From NCBI RefSeq assembly GCF_042684645.1, contig NZ_JBHULV010000028.1, forward strand, positions 124,001 to 188,000: 64,000 bases of DNA. Direction: 5' to 3'. A program made the translations under genes and the position numbers. This document shows, piece by piece, positions 38,570-47,973 of the stretch; within the stretch, counting starts at the first letter, position 1; the number at the start of each line of letters is the position of its first letter. Under the pieces are notes generated by a model, which had not been told where the DNA came from, did no database searches, and saw only the letters and a list, made by a program, of their open reading frames with translations. This DNA comes from Pseudopedobacter alpinus (lineage in GTDB: Bacteria > Bacteroidota > Bacteroidia > Sphingobacteriales > Sphingobacteriaceae).

Positions 38570-40953
38570 GATTTTAAATGGTGTTTTTTGGCTTGATAAT
38601 GAGTGCCAATACTTGTAAATATAATGATAGTAACCGTACTTAAAGGCATTAAAATAGCAGCAATTAATGGCGATAACTTACCCTGTATTGCAAAGCTAAT
38701 TCCAAGAATATTGTAACAAACGGAGATACAAAAAGAAAGATGAATTATTTTTACCGCACCTTTTGCAAAATTTAAAAAATTAGGCAATAAATGAAAAGTG
38801 TTGCCATCCAAAATAGCATCACTACCTGGTGTAAAGTTATTGATATTATCAGTTACTGCAATTCCGGCATCGCTTTGTTGCAATGCACCAGCATCGTTTA
38901 AACCATCACCAATCATTAAAACTTTTGCGTTTTGGCTTTGCTGTTTAGCTATAAAATCAAGCTTGTTTTGCGGACTTTGCTTAAACAATAAATGGCTCTC
39001 ATTTTTAAAATAATTTTTAAGTAAAATACCATCTTGGTTACCATCGCCAGAAATGAGGTAAGTGCTGTATTGCTTGCCTAAATTTTCCATTAAACTGCCC
39101 AGTTGCGGACGTAGCTTTTGGTTAACTTTATAATATCCCAGGTATTGGTTATTAATTTGGATATGAACCTGAGGAAAATTACCCACTTTCACATCCTTAC
39201 CTGTAACATAATTTGCCTTCCCTATTTTAACCTCTATACCATTACAAAAACCAGTAATTCCCTCACCAGCTATTTCTTTAAAATCGGTAACGGCTAAAGG
39301 ATTGCTAACTTTAATAAATTCACAAATTTGCCTGCTTAACGGATGCGATGAGTTTTTACAAACACTAAAAACCATCAGTTGTTGTTGTAAATCCATTTGT
39401 CCAATAAATTCAACCGAATTATCTTGTGCCAAAGTTACTGTACCTGTTTTATCAAAAACTATGGTATCAATAGCCGCTAAATGTTCTACCACGTCGGTGT
39501 TTTTTAGGTAAAACTTATTTTTATCAAAAATACTTAAAGCAGCACTCATGGTAAAAGGAGTGCTTAAAGCCAATGCGCATGGGCAAGCTACAATCAATAT
39601 CGCTGTAAAGGCATTTAAACCAGTTTGCCAACTAAAAGGTAACCAAAACAAAAATGTAAGTGTGGCTAATGTGAGTAAAACCACACTAAAATAATGGCTT
39701 ACTTTATTTACAAAAGTTTTGGTTTTATTAGGGTTTGCTTTTTGAAAACTTTCGTTATTCCACAAACCAGTTAAGTAACTTTGTGAAACCGGTTTTATTA
39801 CCTCTAACTCTAACGCTCCTGCCGTTTGCCTACCACCAGCATAAATAATTTCTCCCAAAACCTTTGCTACAGGTTTAGCTTCGCCAGTAACAAAACTAAA
39901 ATCTATTAAAGCATTGCCATTTAATAGCATGGCATCAGCCGGAATTATTTCTTGGTTTTTAACCACAATTCTATCCCCTTCTTTAATATGTTCTAAAGCA
40001 ATCGGACTAATTTTACCATCCTCGGCAATTACATCAACCGCTACCGGAAAAAACGAACGGTAATCACGCTCAAAAGAAAGGTGGTGATAAGTTTTTTGTT
40101 GTACAAATTTGCCAATCAGTAAAAAGAAAACCAAACCAGTTAAACTATCGGCAAAACCTTCTCCTAAATCAAAAACATAATCGGAAAGGGTTCTTAAAAA
40201 CAAAACTGCAATACCTAAAGCCAAAGGGAAATCTATATTTAAAACACCTTGTTTTAAAGAATAAAAAGCCCTTTTAAAATAATCTATACCAGCGTATGCA
40301 GCCGCCGGAATACAAAACAATAAACCCAATAAACTAAAAAACCTACCGTAATGCGCATCGCCAACAGAAATACCAAAATACGCCGGAAAACTAAATAACA
40401 TCACATTTCCAAAGCAAAAACCTGCCACGGCAATTTTAGGCATTAAATTATCTTTCTTTTGGGTACTATCATTTACCACATCTTGCAAGCTAATTAAGGG
40501 CTCGTATCCAATGCTTGCCAATAATTGCGCAACCTCTTGTAACGTGGTATGTTGTTGATTAAATTGAATATAAACCTGCTTTTTTAAAAAATCTACCCGG
40601 CTTTCAAAAACTCCATGATTAAGCGTATGCAAGTTCTCTAACAACCATATACAAGAACTGCAATGGATGCTTGGGATATAAAAAGTGATAATTGTTTTGT
40701 CTTTATCTTGATAGTTGATGAGTTTAGCGGCAATTTCTGCAACGTTTAAAAAAGCGAAATTATTGTTGTCTTTATTTTGAGTTGCCCCAGGGTGAGGATT
40801 TAATTTATAGTAATTTTTTAAGCTACCAACAGATAAAATACTGTAAACGTTTAAACAACCAGCACAGCAAAAACTCCTTTCGTCTTTTTGCAGCGGTTTA
40901 GAAATACAAATATCACCACAGTGAAAACATTGTTCTTGTACTAGAGTTGCCAT
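38566..40953 (-). CDS. ccoI: CcoI, copper-translocating P-type ATPase
   Basis: A 795-residue P1B-type ATPase. The N-terminal cysteine-rich cap has CFHCGD and FCCAGC (about 9-35), and a heavy-metal-associated domain follows with HCSSCIWLLENL (about 97). Then come membrane helices, the phosphatase loop TGEAKPV, the membrane copper site CPCALALSTP (about 455), the phosphorylation site DKTGTVT (about 500) and GDGLNDAGAL. It exports Cu(I) for CuB of cbb3 oxidase. It forms a two-gene unit with ccoS and is about 4 kb from the structural operon. Confidence 0.93.
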   Translation of the reverse strand: MATLVQEQCFHCGDICISKPLQKDERSFCCAGCLNVYSILSVGSLKNYYKLNPHPGATQNKDNNNFAFLNVAEIAAKLINYQDKDKTIITFYIPSIHCSSCIWLLENLHTLNHGVFESRVDFLKKQVYIQFNQQHTTLQEVAQLLASIGYEPLISLQDVVNDSTQKKDNLMPKIAVAGFCFGNVMLFSFPAYFGISVGDAHYGRFFSLLGLLFCIPAAAYAGIDYFKRAFYSLKQGVLNIDFPLALGIAVLFLRTLSDYVFDLGEGFADSLTGLVFFLLIGKFVQQKTYHHLSFERDYRSFFPVAVDVIAEDGKISPIALEHIKEGDRIVVKNQEIIPADAMLLNGNALIDFSFVTGEAKPVAKVLGEIIYAGGRQTAGALELEVIKPVSQSYLTGLWNNESFQKANPNKTKTFVNKVSHYFSVVLLTLATLTFLFWLPFSWQTGLNAFTAILIVACPCALALSTPFTMSAALSIFDKNKFYLKNTDVVEHLAAIDTIVFDKTGTVTLAQDNSVEFIGQMDLQQQLMVFSVCKNSSHPLSRQICEFIKVSNPLAVTDFKEIAGEGITGFCNGIEVKIGKANYVTGKDVKVGNFPQVHIQINNQYLGYYKVNQKLRPQLGSLMENLGKQYSTYLISGDGNQDGILLKNYFKNESHLLFKQSPQNKLDFIAKQQSQNAKVLMIGDGLNDAGALQQSDAGIAVTDNINNFTPGSDAILDGNTFHLLPNFLNFAKGAVKIIHLSFCISVCYNILGISFAIQGKLSPLIAAILMPLSTVTIIIFTSIGTHYQAKKHHLKS

Positions 40954-41005
40954 AATGCAAATATCCTACTTTGTAAATATTTAATTATGATATTCCTAAT
41001 TCCAA

Positions 41006-41025
41006 AAAGTGACTGAAATCACAAA
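41006..41025. promoter_or_regulatory. CRP/FNR-type palindrome upstream of ccoI
   Basis: GTGA-CTGAAA-TCAC (41009-41022) with AAA flanks, matching the site before ccoN. Its centre is 62 bp before the ccoI start codon. Two GTGA-N6-TCAC sites, both before cco units, point to one regulator. Confidence 0.6.
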
Positions 41026-41271
41026 ATATAGCTTAAACAAATTAATCAATTATGTATCATTTTTTTGAGCTGCTAAAAACCAATTCTTCATTTACAACAT
41101 TATTCTTAAACGTTATTTTTTTACTGTTAAACTTTAATTTGGCAAAATAAGTTTGTCATGATTAACGCAGGTTTAAATTTTATAATTTATAAAAAATTTT
41201 AGCATGTAAGGCAAATGATTAGTTTTACGTTTTAAACTTAAAATACGATAACAATTGAGTTTTAAAAACAA
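41026..41271. other. AT-rich divergent intergenic region
   Basis: The whole gap between ccoI and the acyltransferase is 318 bp. Apart from the CRP/FNR-type site at 41006-41025 I see no gene, repeat or perfect promoter. Confidence 0.3.
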
Positions 41272-42384
41272 ATGGTAAAAAGCAACAACAAGCTCTTTCA
41301 GCTTTTTTTTCCTCCTTTAACTATAAATTATCAGAATGCTAAAACCTATATTCCAGCTTTAGATGGTTTAAGAGGAATTGCCATTTTGCTGGTTATTCTT
41401 TTCCATACTTTTCATTTTATGTTTGGTTGGTGCGGTGTCGATTTATTTTTTATTCTTTCGGGCTTTTTAATTACCGGCAGTTTATTAGAAACCAGAGATG
41501 AACCTCATTATTTCAGAAATTTTTGGATCAAAAGAACCCTCCGTATCTTCCCGCTTTATTATTTAGTCCTTATTATTATTTTATTACCTAAGCAACTTTT
41601 CAATATAGAAACTATTAGCTATACATCATGGTCTTACTGGTTTTATGTACAAAATTGGGTGTACACTTTTAACGGAATTTTTCCGCATGGTAAAGCCACT
41701 TTAAACCATTTTTGGTCATTAGCAATTGAAGAACAATTTTATTTTTTATTTCCCTTTATCGTTAAATATTTGCCACGTAAAAGCCTTATAGGAATATTAT
41801 TACTTTTCATAATTATTGCCATAGGTTTTAGGTATTATTTTTTTTCATTAAATAATATTGGTTATTATGTAGCTACAGTATCAAGGTTAGATGCTTTAAG
41901 TATAGGTGCAATGCTAGCTTATTTAGTACGCTATAACATTTCATTATTACAAAAGTTTACGCACCTTATTTTTTATAGCTCTTTAGCTTATATTGTGTTT
42001 GCAATTGTTATAAATCAAGATTTACACTTTAGCAACCCACATATCGCAACATTTGGATTAACAGCATTTGCCTTGTTTTTTGGCTGTATTTTAGTTTACG
42101 CTTTAGCCACTCCAAAAATCAGTTTCTTAAGTACAGTATTAAACAACAGTTCCCTAAAATTTATTGGCAAAATAGCTTATGGTCTTTACGTTTTTCATTG
42201 GATATTGTATGTTTTTATGAAACCGCCATTAGAAGAATTAATTTTTGAAACCATCCACCTCAGTGTTGCATCCAAAGTAATCACTTCCTCAATTGTGTTT
42301 ATAGCATCTTTTACGCTGGCCTATTTATCGTATTATTATTTTGAAAAAAAGGTAATGGGTTTAAAAAGGGTTTGGGTGAACTAA
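41272..42384 (+). CDS. acyltransferase-3 family membrane protein
   Basis: A 370-residue protein with about ten membrane helices. The N-terminal signature is YIPALDGLRGIAILLVILFHT with the catalytic His. RTLRIFPLYY and HFWSLAIEEQFYFLFP (about 140-155) are also family marks. These enzymes move acetyl or other acyl groups onto surface sugars (OafA/NodX-like). The target cannot be told. It is a monocistron just upstream of the CRISPR locus. Confidence 0.88.
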   Translation: MVKSNNKLFQLFFPPLTINYQNAKTYIPALDGLRGIAILLVILFHTFHFMFGWCGVDLFFILSGFLITGSLLETRDEPHYFRNFWIKRTLRIFPLYYLVLIIILLPKQLFNIETISYTSWSYWFYVQNWVYTFNGIFPHGKATLNHFWSLAIEEQFYFLFPFIVKYLPRKSLIGILLLFIIIAIGFRYYFFSLNNIGYYVATVSRLDALSIGAMLAYLVRYNISLLQKFTHLIFYSSLAYIVFAIVINQDLHFSNPHIATFGLTAFALFFGCILVYALATPKISFLSTVLNNSSLKFIGKIAYGLYVFHWILYVFMKPPLEELIFETIHLSVASKVITSSIVFIASFTLAYLSYYYFEKKVMGLKRVWVN

Positions 42385-42579
42385 ATTAAATATTAGGTTT
42401 ATATCCTTTATTTGGGCGTTTTAACACGCTATTCACTATAGTCCGCCAGCTGGCGGCGCTGTCGTTGCTATCGTTAACGCGAGAAATTATTGGTGGAAGG
42501 ATTGGAATTTTCCAGAAAAAACAGAGATTCTCATAAAAAAACAAATATTGCTAACAATGTTTGGGCGAAAAAAGTATAA

Positions 42580-42670
42580 AAAAAAAAGAAGGCGAGTTGC
42601 CCCGCCTTAAATGTTTTCACAACGGAATAATCCTTATTGTGATTTGCTTTCGTATTCAAATGTAAATATT
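42580..42670 (-). ncRNA. tracrRNA of the type II-C CRISPR system
   Basis: Reading minus: an anti-repeat ACGAAAGCAAATCACAAT (42653-42636) pairs with the first 18 nt of the minus-strand repeat without a gap (17 Watson-Crick pairs and one G-U). Then come a small nexus-like stem (GGATTATTCC), TTGTGAAAACATTT, and a terminator hairpin AAGGCG...CGCCTT (42608-42589) with a U run. Weaker repeat similarity extends to about 42670. The 5' end is not certain. It is divergent from cas9, with about 140 bp between them. It directs the maturation of crRNA and is bound by Cas9. Confidence 0.9.
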
Positions 42671-42686
42671 ATTTTTTAATTACAAA

Positions 42687-42700
42687 TACGGGAAACCGTA
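42687..42700. promoter_or_regulatory. short hairpin between tracrRNA and cas9
   Basis: TACGG-GAAA-CCGTA is a perfect 5-bp stem with, on the plus strand, a GNRA-type GAAA loop. It lies where the tracrRNA promoter is expected and could be a protein site or an RNA stem. Confidence 0.35.
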
Positions 42701-42749
42701 ATCTTAAAATATATTTTCTATTTACCTTTATTTTCAAGAGATTCAGAAA

Positions 42750-42767
42750 AATAATTGATCAATTATT
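42750..42767. promoter_or_regulatory. 18-bp perfect palindrome upstream of cas9
   Basis: AATAATTGATCAATTATT is a perfect palindrome 45 bp before the cas9 start. A weak -7 element (TACCTTTA, 42723-42730) lies just upstream, so a bound protein would sit at or after the cas9 transcription start. It is the best candidate for an operator controlling the cas genes. Confidence 0.5.
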
Positions 42768-42812
42768 AAACTATTTTAAACGGAATTAAAAACACTCTCA
42801 AATATTATATTT

Positions 42813-45800
42813 ATGAAAACAATTTTAGGACTTGATTTAGGGACGAATAGTATTGGTTGGGCTTTGGTTAACATAAATGACAAGAAAATTCTTGGAATGG
42901 GCTCACGTATTATTCCAATGGGTACTGACAAACAAGATTATGAAAAAGGAGTTGGAATTACGAAAAATGCTTCACGGAGAGAAAAGCGAAATATTCGAAA
43001 ATTAAATAAACGTTATAAACTTCGTAGAAATAAACTACTCTTTGTATTGAATGAATTAGGAATGTTACCTGAGCAATTTCAATTTAAAAATGGTTTACCG
43101 GAAGCAAATAAAATTCAAACATTAGAATTGTTACCTATAAAAAAAGGAACAATGCAATTAGATTCTTTACAACATTACCAACTTAAAGCAAATGCTATAA
43201 GTAATTTAATTGGTTTAAAGGAATTTGGTAAAATATTGTATAATTTTAATCAACTACGTGGCTATGCTGGTGGAAATAATGAAGATGAATCAAAAAAGAA
43301 AGGTAAGGAAGAGGACGATGGAGAAGAAAACTGTAAAAAGAAAAGTTATGAAGTGATTAAAGAAAAAGTATTGATTAAAAGTGTTGAAAAATCAGAAGAT
43401 ACTTTTAAAGGAGGCAAGAATAAAAGCGAAACTTTTTTTAAATACAATATAACAATTGTTTTAAATGGGATAGAAATTGAGTGCTGGACTAAACTACAAA
43501 ATTTAGAAGAAAAGAAGGATAAAGAAGAAGAATTAGAAATTAGAATTAAAAGGCCAAAAAAAGGTGATTCAACCTATGAGCTTGCTTTGCCGCAAAGGAC
43601 AAATTGGAGAAAGCAAATGGAATCTTTCGAGGAAAGAATAAAAGATTCGGGTAATAGTGTAAGTCAAGAAGTTCTTAAAATATTAAAAGAAAATAAATGG
43701 ACTAAAGTTAGAAATAGAGTTGTTCTTCGTCATAGGTATGAAGCCGAATTTGATTCTATTTGGGAAAGACAAGCTATAGAAAACGAATTTTTAAATAATT
43801 GTCCAAAAGAAAAGTTAGAAAAAATAGCAAATTATTTATTCCCTGGCAATAGTGAAACACAAACTAAACTAAGAAAAGAATCCATTGATGGTGGTTTGAA
43901 ATACATAATTAAAGAACAAATTATTTATTATCAACGACCTTTGAAGTCACAAACTGACTTAATTAATAAATGTCAGTTTGAAAAAGATGAATCTGTTTTA
44001 GCTAATTCCCATCCTTTATTTCAAGAGTTCAGATGCTGGGATCAGATTAATAGGATGTATATTACTTCTAAGCAAGAAGTCTATAATGAGAAGAAAAAGA
44101 AAAATGTATTCCAGTATACCAACAGATTTTTGACACAAGAAGAAAAGCAAGAAATATACAGTAGGCTTCAAGTGCAAAAACAATTAGGTTACGGAGAGGT
44201 AAGAAAAATAATCCAATTAGAAGATGAGAAAGGAGAGTTTTTGAATGGTTTAAATTCAAAAGCAAAGTTAAAGGGCTGTGATACTCTAATCTCAATTAAA
44301 AAAGTATTAGGAGAAAACTTTGTAATTAATAACGATATAATCATAAGTCTTTGGAACACCATTTTTGAGAATGCTAATAATGGTAATGAATATGACCCAA
44401 AAAGCGTAAAAGTATCGTCAATAAAGGAGGTCTTAAAACCACTTATGAATGACTTACTTGCCACAGAATTAGCATTAAAGTTTGCTCAAAATGTTAAGTT
44501 TCCTAGAAAATATGCAAGTCTCTCTGAAAAGGCTATTCTAAATATTCTACCTTTAATGCAATTATATCCAACTGAAATTTCCGAATCCTTAAAAGCAAAA
44601 TTTCATCTTATTGAAACGGGTGAGGTATCCGAAGAATTTCCTTTTGAAAATTTAGAAGATTATGTCGTAAACTTTATACAAAGTAATTATAATGCACTCC
44701 AAACTGGTGGGTTAATGTACTCTCTTGCTGCATCTCTTGTTTATGGAAAACATACAAAGGCCGCAATAAATAAAGAAATCACCAATTATCACGATATTAA
44801 CTATGTAAATAGAAATTTAAGAAATTCAATTGTTGAGCAAATTTCTAATGAAACAATGCAAGTGGTAAAAGCTATTTGGAAAGAATACAATTTTAATCCA
44901 GAAGAGTTAGAAATACGGATTGAATTGGCAAGAGATTTAAAAAATAGTGCGGTAGAGAGAGAGAAAATTTATAAAGGGCAAATCAATAATCAAAAAATTA
45001 ATGAAACAATCAAAAAACGTTTGATTGAATTGAAGCAAGATCCAACACAAGGCAACATTGAATTATACAAAATCTGGAGCCGCCAAAATAAAGAAGAATA
45101 CCCAAAACAATCTAAAGAACCTACCCTAGAAGAAATACAAAAATTAAGACTATGGGAAGAGCAAAAATGTATCTCTCCATATACCCTAAAGCCGATTCCA
45201 TTATCCAAATTATTCTCACTAGATCGTCTTTATGATATTGACCACATCGTACCAAAATCAAGATATTTTGATGATTCTGTTTCTAATAAAGTAGTTTGTG
45301 AAACCAACATCAATGAAGAAAAAAGTAATAGAACCGCGTGGGAATATATTTCACAACAAAATTCAGCATTTGATATTTGTACAATAGAAAATTACTTAAG
45401 CCACATTGAAAGTATATTTTATGGCAAAAAGAAAAAGAATCTTTTGCTGGAAAAAATACCAACAAATCCAGTAGAACGACAAATAAAAGATACACAGTAT
45501 ATTTCCGTAGCTGTTAAAAATGAATTGGCAAAAATCGTTGGTAGCGATAATGTCAAAACAAGTACAGGAGAAGTAACCAGTTTTTTAAGAAGTAGGTGGG
45601 GATTGAAAAAGCTTTTTATGGAATTAACAGAAAGCCGTTTCAAGCAAATGGAATTATGGGATTTGAATAAAGAAACAGGAATGCCAAACACCGAATGGAT
45701 AAATAAGTATTATGATAAAGAAAAACAAAAACATATTTATGAAATTAAAAACTGGAGTAAACGTTTTGACCATCGCCACCATTCAATTGATGCTTTAGTA

Positions 45801-47120
45801 GTAGCATTAACTAACCAAAGTCATATTCAAAGACTTAATAATCTCAATAAGTATCTTCAGGATGAATTAACTAAGCGAAAAGACGAGTTTAATATTCAAA
45901 TAAAAGAAGACGAAAGTATCATTGAGGCATTTTTTAACATGGAAAAAACAAGAAGAGAAGAAATACAAAAAAAAATAGAAAGTTCAAGATATTTTGAAAA
46001 ACCTTTTGATGATATAGTAATACAGGCTAAAGAGCAGCTGGAGAAGATGATAATTTCTCATAAACCAAAAGATAAGTTAGGAATTAAAGTTGATGAAGAA
46101 ACAGGCAAAAAACAATTAAAAATAAGAGCATCTCTACATCAAGAAACTTATTATGGAAAATCATTAGATCCTAAGACGAACAAAGTAAGAGATACTAAAA
46201 CAATTGGACTTTCCTCTCTAGGAGCTAAAGATATTCCCCAAATATTAGATGAGGTATTAAAAAATGAAATTGACAATCATAGAAAAAAATATGAATCAAT
46301 TAAGGAAGCTTTTACTGGAGAGGGAATGATAGCCTTTAACGAAAATAGATTTCAAACTAAAAAACCAACTGAACTAAAACCACCAGTTTTTAAAGTTAAA
46401 GTTTGGTATACCACTAAAGAAACGGCAACAAGTACTTTACAAAGGCTTTATGAAAACAATATTAAGAAGGGAGTGATTACCGGAGATAATTATTTGTTTT
46501 TAATAATGGAGAAGAATAGAAAAAGAGTATTTGATATTGCAACATTATTTGATTCTGCTGATATAGCTAAAGAATCATTGAAAGAAAATGATACAAATTA
46601 CAGAAACAAAATTGCAGAATATTATAGGCTAAAGCATAAGGAAAAGCCAGATAAGGTTTTATTTACCCTACAACAAAATGATTTGGTATATCTACCTGAA
46701 ATTGAAGATCCTATTTTGAATTTCACTACAGATGAGTTTAAGGAATGGATTTATTTAAATGAAAATAAAACTAAGTTTAGTAAAAGGATTTATAAAGTAG
46801 TAAAGTTTACAGGAAAAGATTGTTTTTTTATCCCTCATAATTATTCTATGCCGATTAGTATTCCAAAAGATTTAACAGAGGAGCAGAGAAAGAATTTGAA
46901 AGAACTATATAAAGATAAAAGTATCCCGAAACAAGAATTGAATTATAAAGAATTTGGGTCTTTTGATTCAAGTACTAAAACGGAAGTAAATGAAAATTTT
47001 GTAAAAGAAATAATTCTAAAGAAAGAATTTGCTGGTCAGAAGAATCTTAAAATACAAGATAGTTGTATTAAAATTCAAACAGATTGGTTAGGCAATATTA
47101 AATTAATCAGTAGAGAATAG
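42813..47120 (+). CDS. cas9: CRISPR-associated endonuclease Cas9 (type II-C)
   Basis: A 1435-residue protein in the large Bacteroidota II-C size class. RuvC-I is ILGLDLGTNSIGWA with D8; the arginine-rich bridge helix is at about 54-76 (SRREKRNIRKLNKRYKLRR). A lysine/glutamate-rich insert lies at about 157-178 inside the REC part. RuvC-II has E704 (EIRIELAR), HNH has D810-H811 (YDIDHIVPKS) and N825 (SNKVV), and RuvC-III has H990 and D993 (HHSIDALVVAL). All catalytic residues are present, so both DNA strands should be cut. The C-terminal third is the PAM-interacting part. It is followed by a 223-bp gap, then the RAYT-cas1-cas2 unit. Confidence 0.97.
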   Translation: MKTILGLDLGTNSIGWALVNINDKKILGMGSRIIPMGTDKQDYEKGVGITKNASRREKRNIRKLNKRYKLRRNKLLFVLNELGMLPEQFQFKNGLPEANKIQTLELLPIKKGTMQLDSLQHYQLKANAISNLIGLKEFGKILYNFNQLRGYAGGNNEDESKKKGKEEDDGEENCKKKSYEVIKEKVLIKSVEKSEDTFKGGKNKSETFFKYNITIVLNGIEIECWTKLQNLEEKKDKEEELEIRIKRPKKGDSTYELALPQRTNWRKQMESFEERIKDSGNSVSQEVLKILKENKWTKVRNRVVLRHRYEAEFDSIWERQAIENEFLNNCPKEKLEKIANYLFPGNSETQTKLRKESIDGGLKYIIKEQIIYYQRPLKSQTDLINKCQFEKDESVLANSHPLFQEFRCWDQINRMYITSKQEVYNEKKKKNVFQYTNRFLTQEEKQEIYSRLQVQKQLGYGEVRKIIQLEDEKGEFLNGLNSKAKLKGCDTLISIKKVLGENFVINNDIIISLWNTIFENANNGNEYDPKSVKVSSIKEVLKPLMNDLLATELALKFAQNVKFPRKYASLSEKAILNILPLMQLYPTEISESLKAKFHLIETGEVSEEFPFENLEDYVVNFIQSNYNALQTGGLMYSLAASLVYGKHTKAAINKEITNYHDINYVNRNLRNSIVEQISNETMQVVKAIWKEYNFNPEELEIRIELARDLKNSAVEREKIYKGQINNQKINETIKKRLIELKQDPTQGNIELYKIWSRQNKEEYPKQSKEPTLEEIQKLRLWEEQKCISPYTLKPIPLSKLFSLDRLYDIDHIVPKSRYFDDSVSNKVVCETNINEEKSNRTAWEYISQQNSAFDICTIENYLSHIESIFYGKKKKNLLLEKIPTNPVERQIKDTQYISVAVKNELAKIVGSDNVKTSTGEVTSFLRSRWGLKKLFMELTESRFKQMELWDLNKETGMPNTEWINKYYDKEKQKHIYEIKNWSKRFDHRHHSIDALVVALTNQSHIQRLNNLNKYLQDELTKRKDEFNIQIKEDESIIEAFFNMEKTRREEIQKKIESSRYFEKPFDDIVIQAKEQLEKMIISHKPKDKLGIKVDEETGKKQLKIRASLHQETYYGKSLDPKTNKVRDTKTIGLSSLGAKDIPQILDEVLKNEIDNHRKKYESIKEAFTGEGMIAFNENRFQTKKPTELKPPVFKVKVWYTTKETATSTLQRLYENNIKKGVITGDNYLFLIMEKNRKRVFDIATLFDSADIAKESLKENDTNYRNKIAEYYRLKHKEKPDKVLFTLQQNDLVYLPEIEDPILNFTTDEFKEWIYLNENKTKFSKRIYKVVKFTGKDCFFIPHNYSMPISIPKDLTEEQRKNLKELYKDKSIPKQELNYKEFGSFDSSTKTEVNENFVKEIILKKEFAGQKNLKIQDSCIKIQTDWLGNIKLISRE

Positions 47121-47343
47121 AATAATTATAAATTATGAGTAAAACCTTTCTAAAATGAACTACTACAACTTTATCAAAAATATGATTGCAGTAATTGTGG
47201 TTAGTGCTTTACCGTTACATAATTACCAATTACTAAAAAATAATTTTTTGTAGTGACAAGAGAAGTAATAAATAGCATTTAAAACATTATCAAAGTTCGA
47301 ATTAACCATTTAGGTAAAATCACAAAAATAGGAGAATAGTAAA
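47121..47343. other. gap between cas9 and the RAYT gene, with a tiny open frame
   Basis: 223 AT-rich bp. A 32-codon frame (47155-47253) encodes a hydrophobic peptide (FIKNMIAVIVVSALPL core), but it has no recognisable family and is not called as a gene. The gap may contain a separate promoter for RAYT-cas1-cas2; no perfect TAnnTTTG is seen. Confidence 0.3.
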
Positions 47344-47970
47344 ATGGAAGCGCTTGAAACTGGTCAATATTACCACATTTACAACCACGCCAATGGTGAT
47401 GATAACCTATTTCGGGAAGCTAAAAATTATCCTTTTTTCTTACAGAAATATCAGCAGCATATCAACCCCATAGCCAAAACCATCGCTTGGTGTTTGATGC
47501 CTAACCATTTCCATCTGCTGGTTAAAATAAAAGATGAAGTAGCTTTAAAACAAGATTTTCCAAAGTTTAAAACTGTGGAAAATCTAACTAACGAAGAAAG
47601 ACAACTAAAATTTTCTAATTTATTATCTAAACAGTTTTCTAATTTTTTTAGTTCCTATTCGCAATCGTTTAACAAAGTTTATCAACGTAGAGGATCTTTA
47701 TTTTTAAAGAATTTTAAAAGAAAATTAATCGATAACGAAGCTTATCTCCATCAATTAATTATTTATATCCATACAAATCCCATCAAACATGGTTTTACAA
47801 GTCACCTTTTAGATTGGGAATGGACATCTTACTCCACTTTTAATCAAAATTACCCCCTTTTAATAACCGAACTATTTGGCGAGGAAAATAACTACCATCA
47901 AATCCATTTAGAAAAACTCAAATATTTTAAGGAGTATGCTAAAATAGAGGAGCATATTTTAAACGCCTAA
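47344..47970 (+). CDS. REP-associated tyrosine transposase (RAYT, Y1 HUH family) in the cas operon
   Basis: A 208-residue IS200-like single-strand DNA transposase. The HUH metal site is MPNHFHLLVK (H55, H57), and the catalytic Tyr is Y141 in IYIHTNPIKHGF. Both are intact, as is the YQRRGSLFLKNFKRK segment that precedes the Tyr helix in RAYTs. RAYTs are usually single-copy and domesticated and act on short REP hairpins. No IS ends are seen next to it. It stops 3 bp before cas1, cas2 follows 2 bp after cas1, so all three should be translated from one mRNA. This close link, and the short elements inserted in CRISPR repeats at 61.8-62.5 kb, suggest a function with the array. Confidence 0.9.
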   Translation: MEALETGQYYHIYNHANGDDNLFREAKNYPFFLQKYQQHINPIAKTIAWCLMPNHFHLLVKIKDEVALKQDFPKFKTVENLTNEERQLKFSNLLSKQFSNFFSSYSQSFNKVYQRRGSLFLKNFKRKLIDNEAYLHQLIIYIHTNPIKHGFTSHLLDWEWTSYSTFNQNYPLLITELFGEENNYHQIHLEKLKYFKEYAKIEEHILNA

Positions 47971-47973
47971 AAC

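Noticed and set aside
42385..42580. Additional small RNA or gene upstream of tracrRNA
   Set aside because: Only a GCCAGCTGGC palindrome and AT-rich sequence; no promoter or terminator pair seen.
47155..47253. 32-codon hydrophobic peptide between cas9 and RAYT
   Set aside because: Too short, no family, weak start context. A leader peptide or toxin is possible but not supported.
47344..47970. RAYT as an ordinary complete insertion sequence
   Set aside because: No left or right IS hairpin ends are seen in the 223 bp before it, and cas1 begins 3 bp after it. It looks like a resident operon gene.
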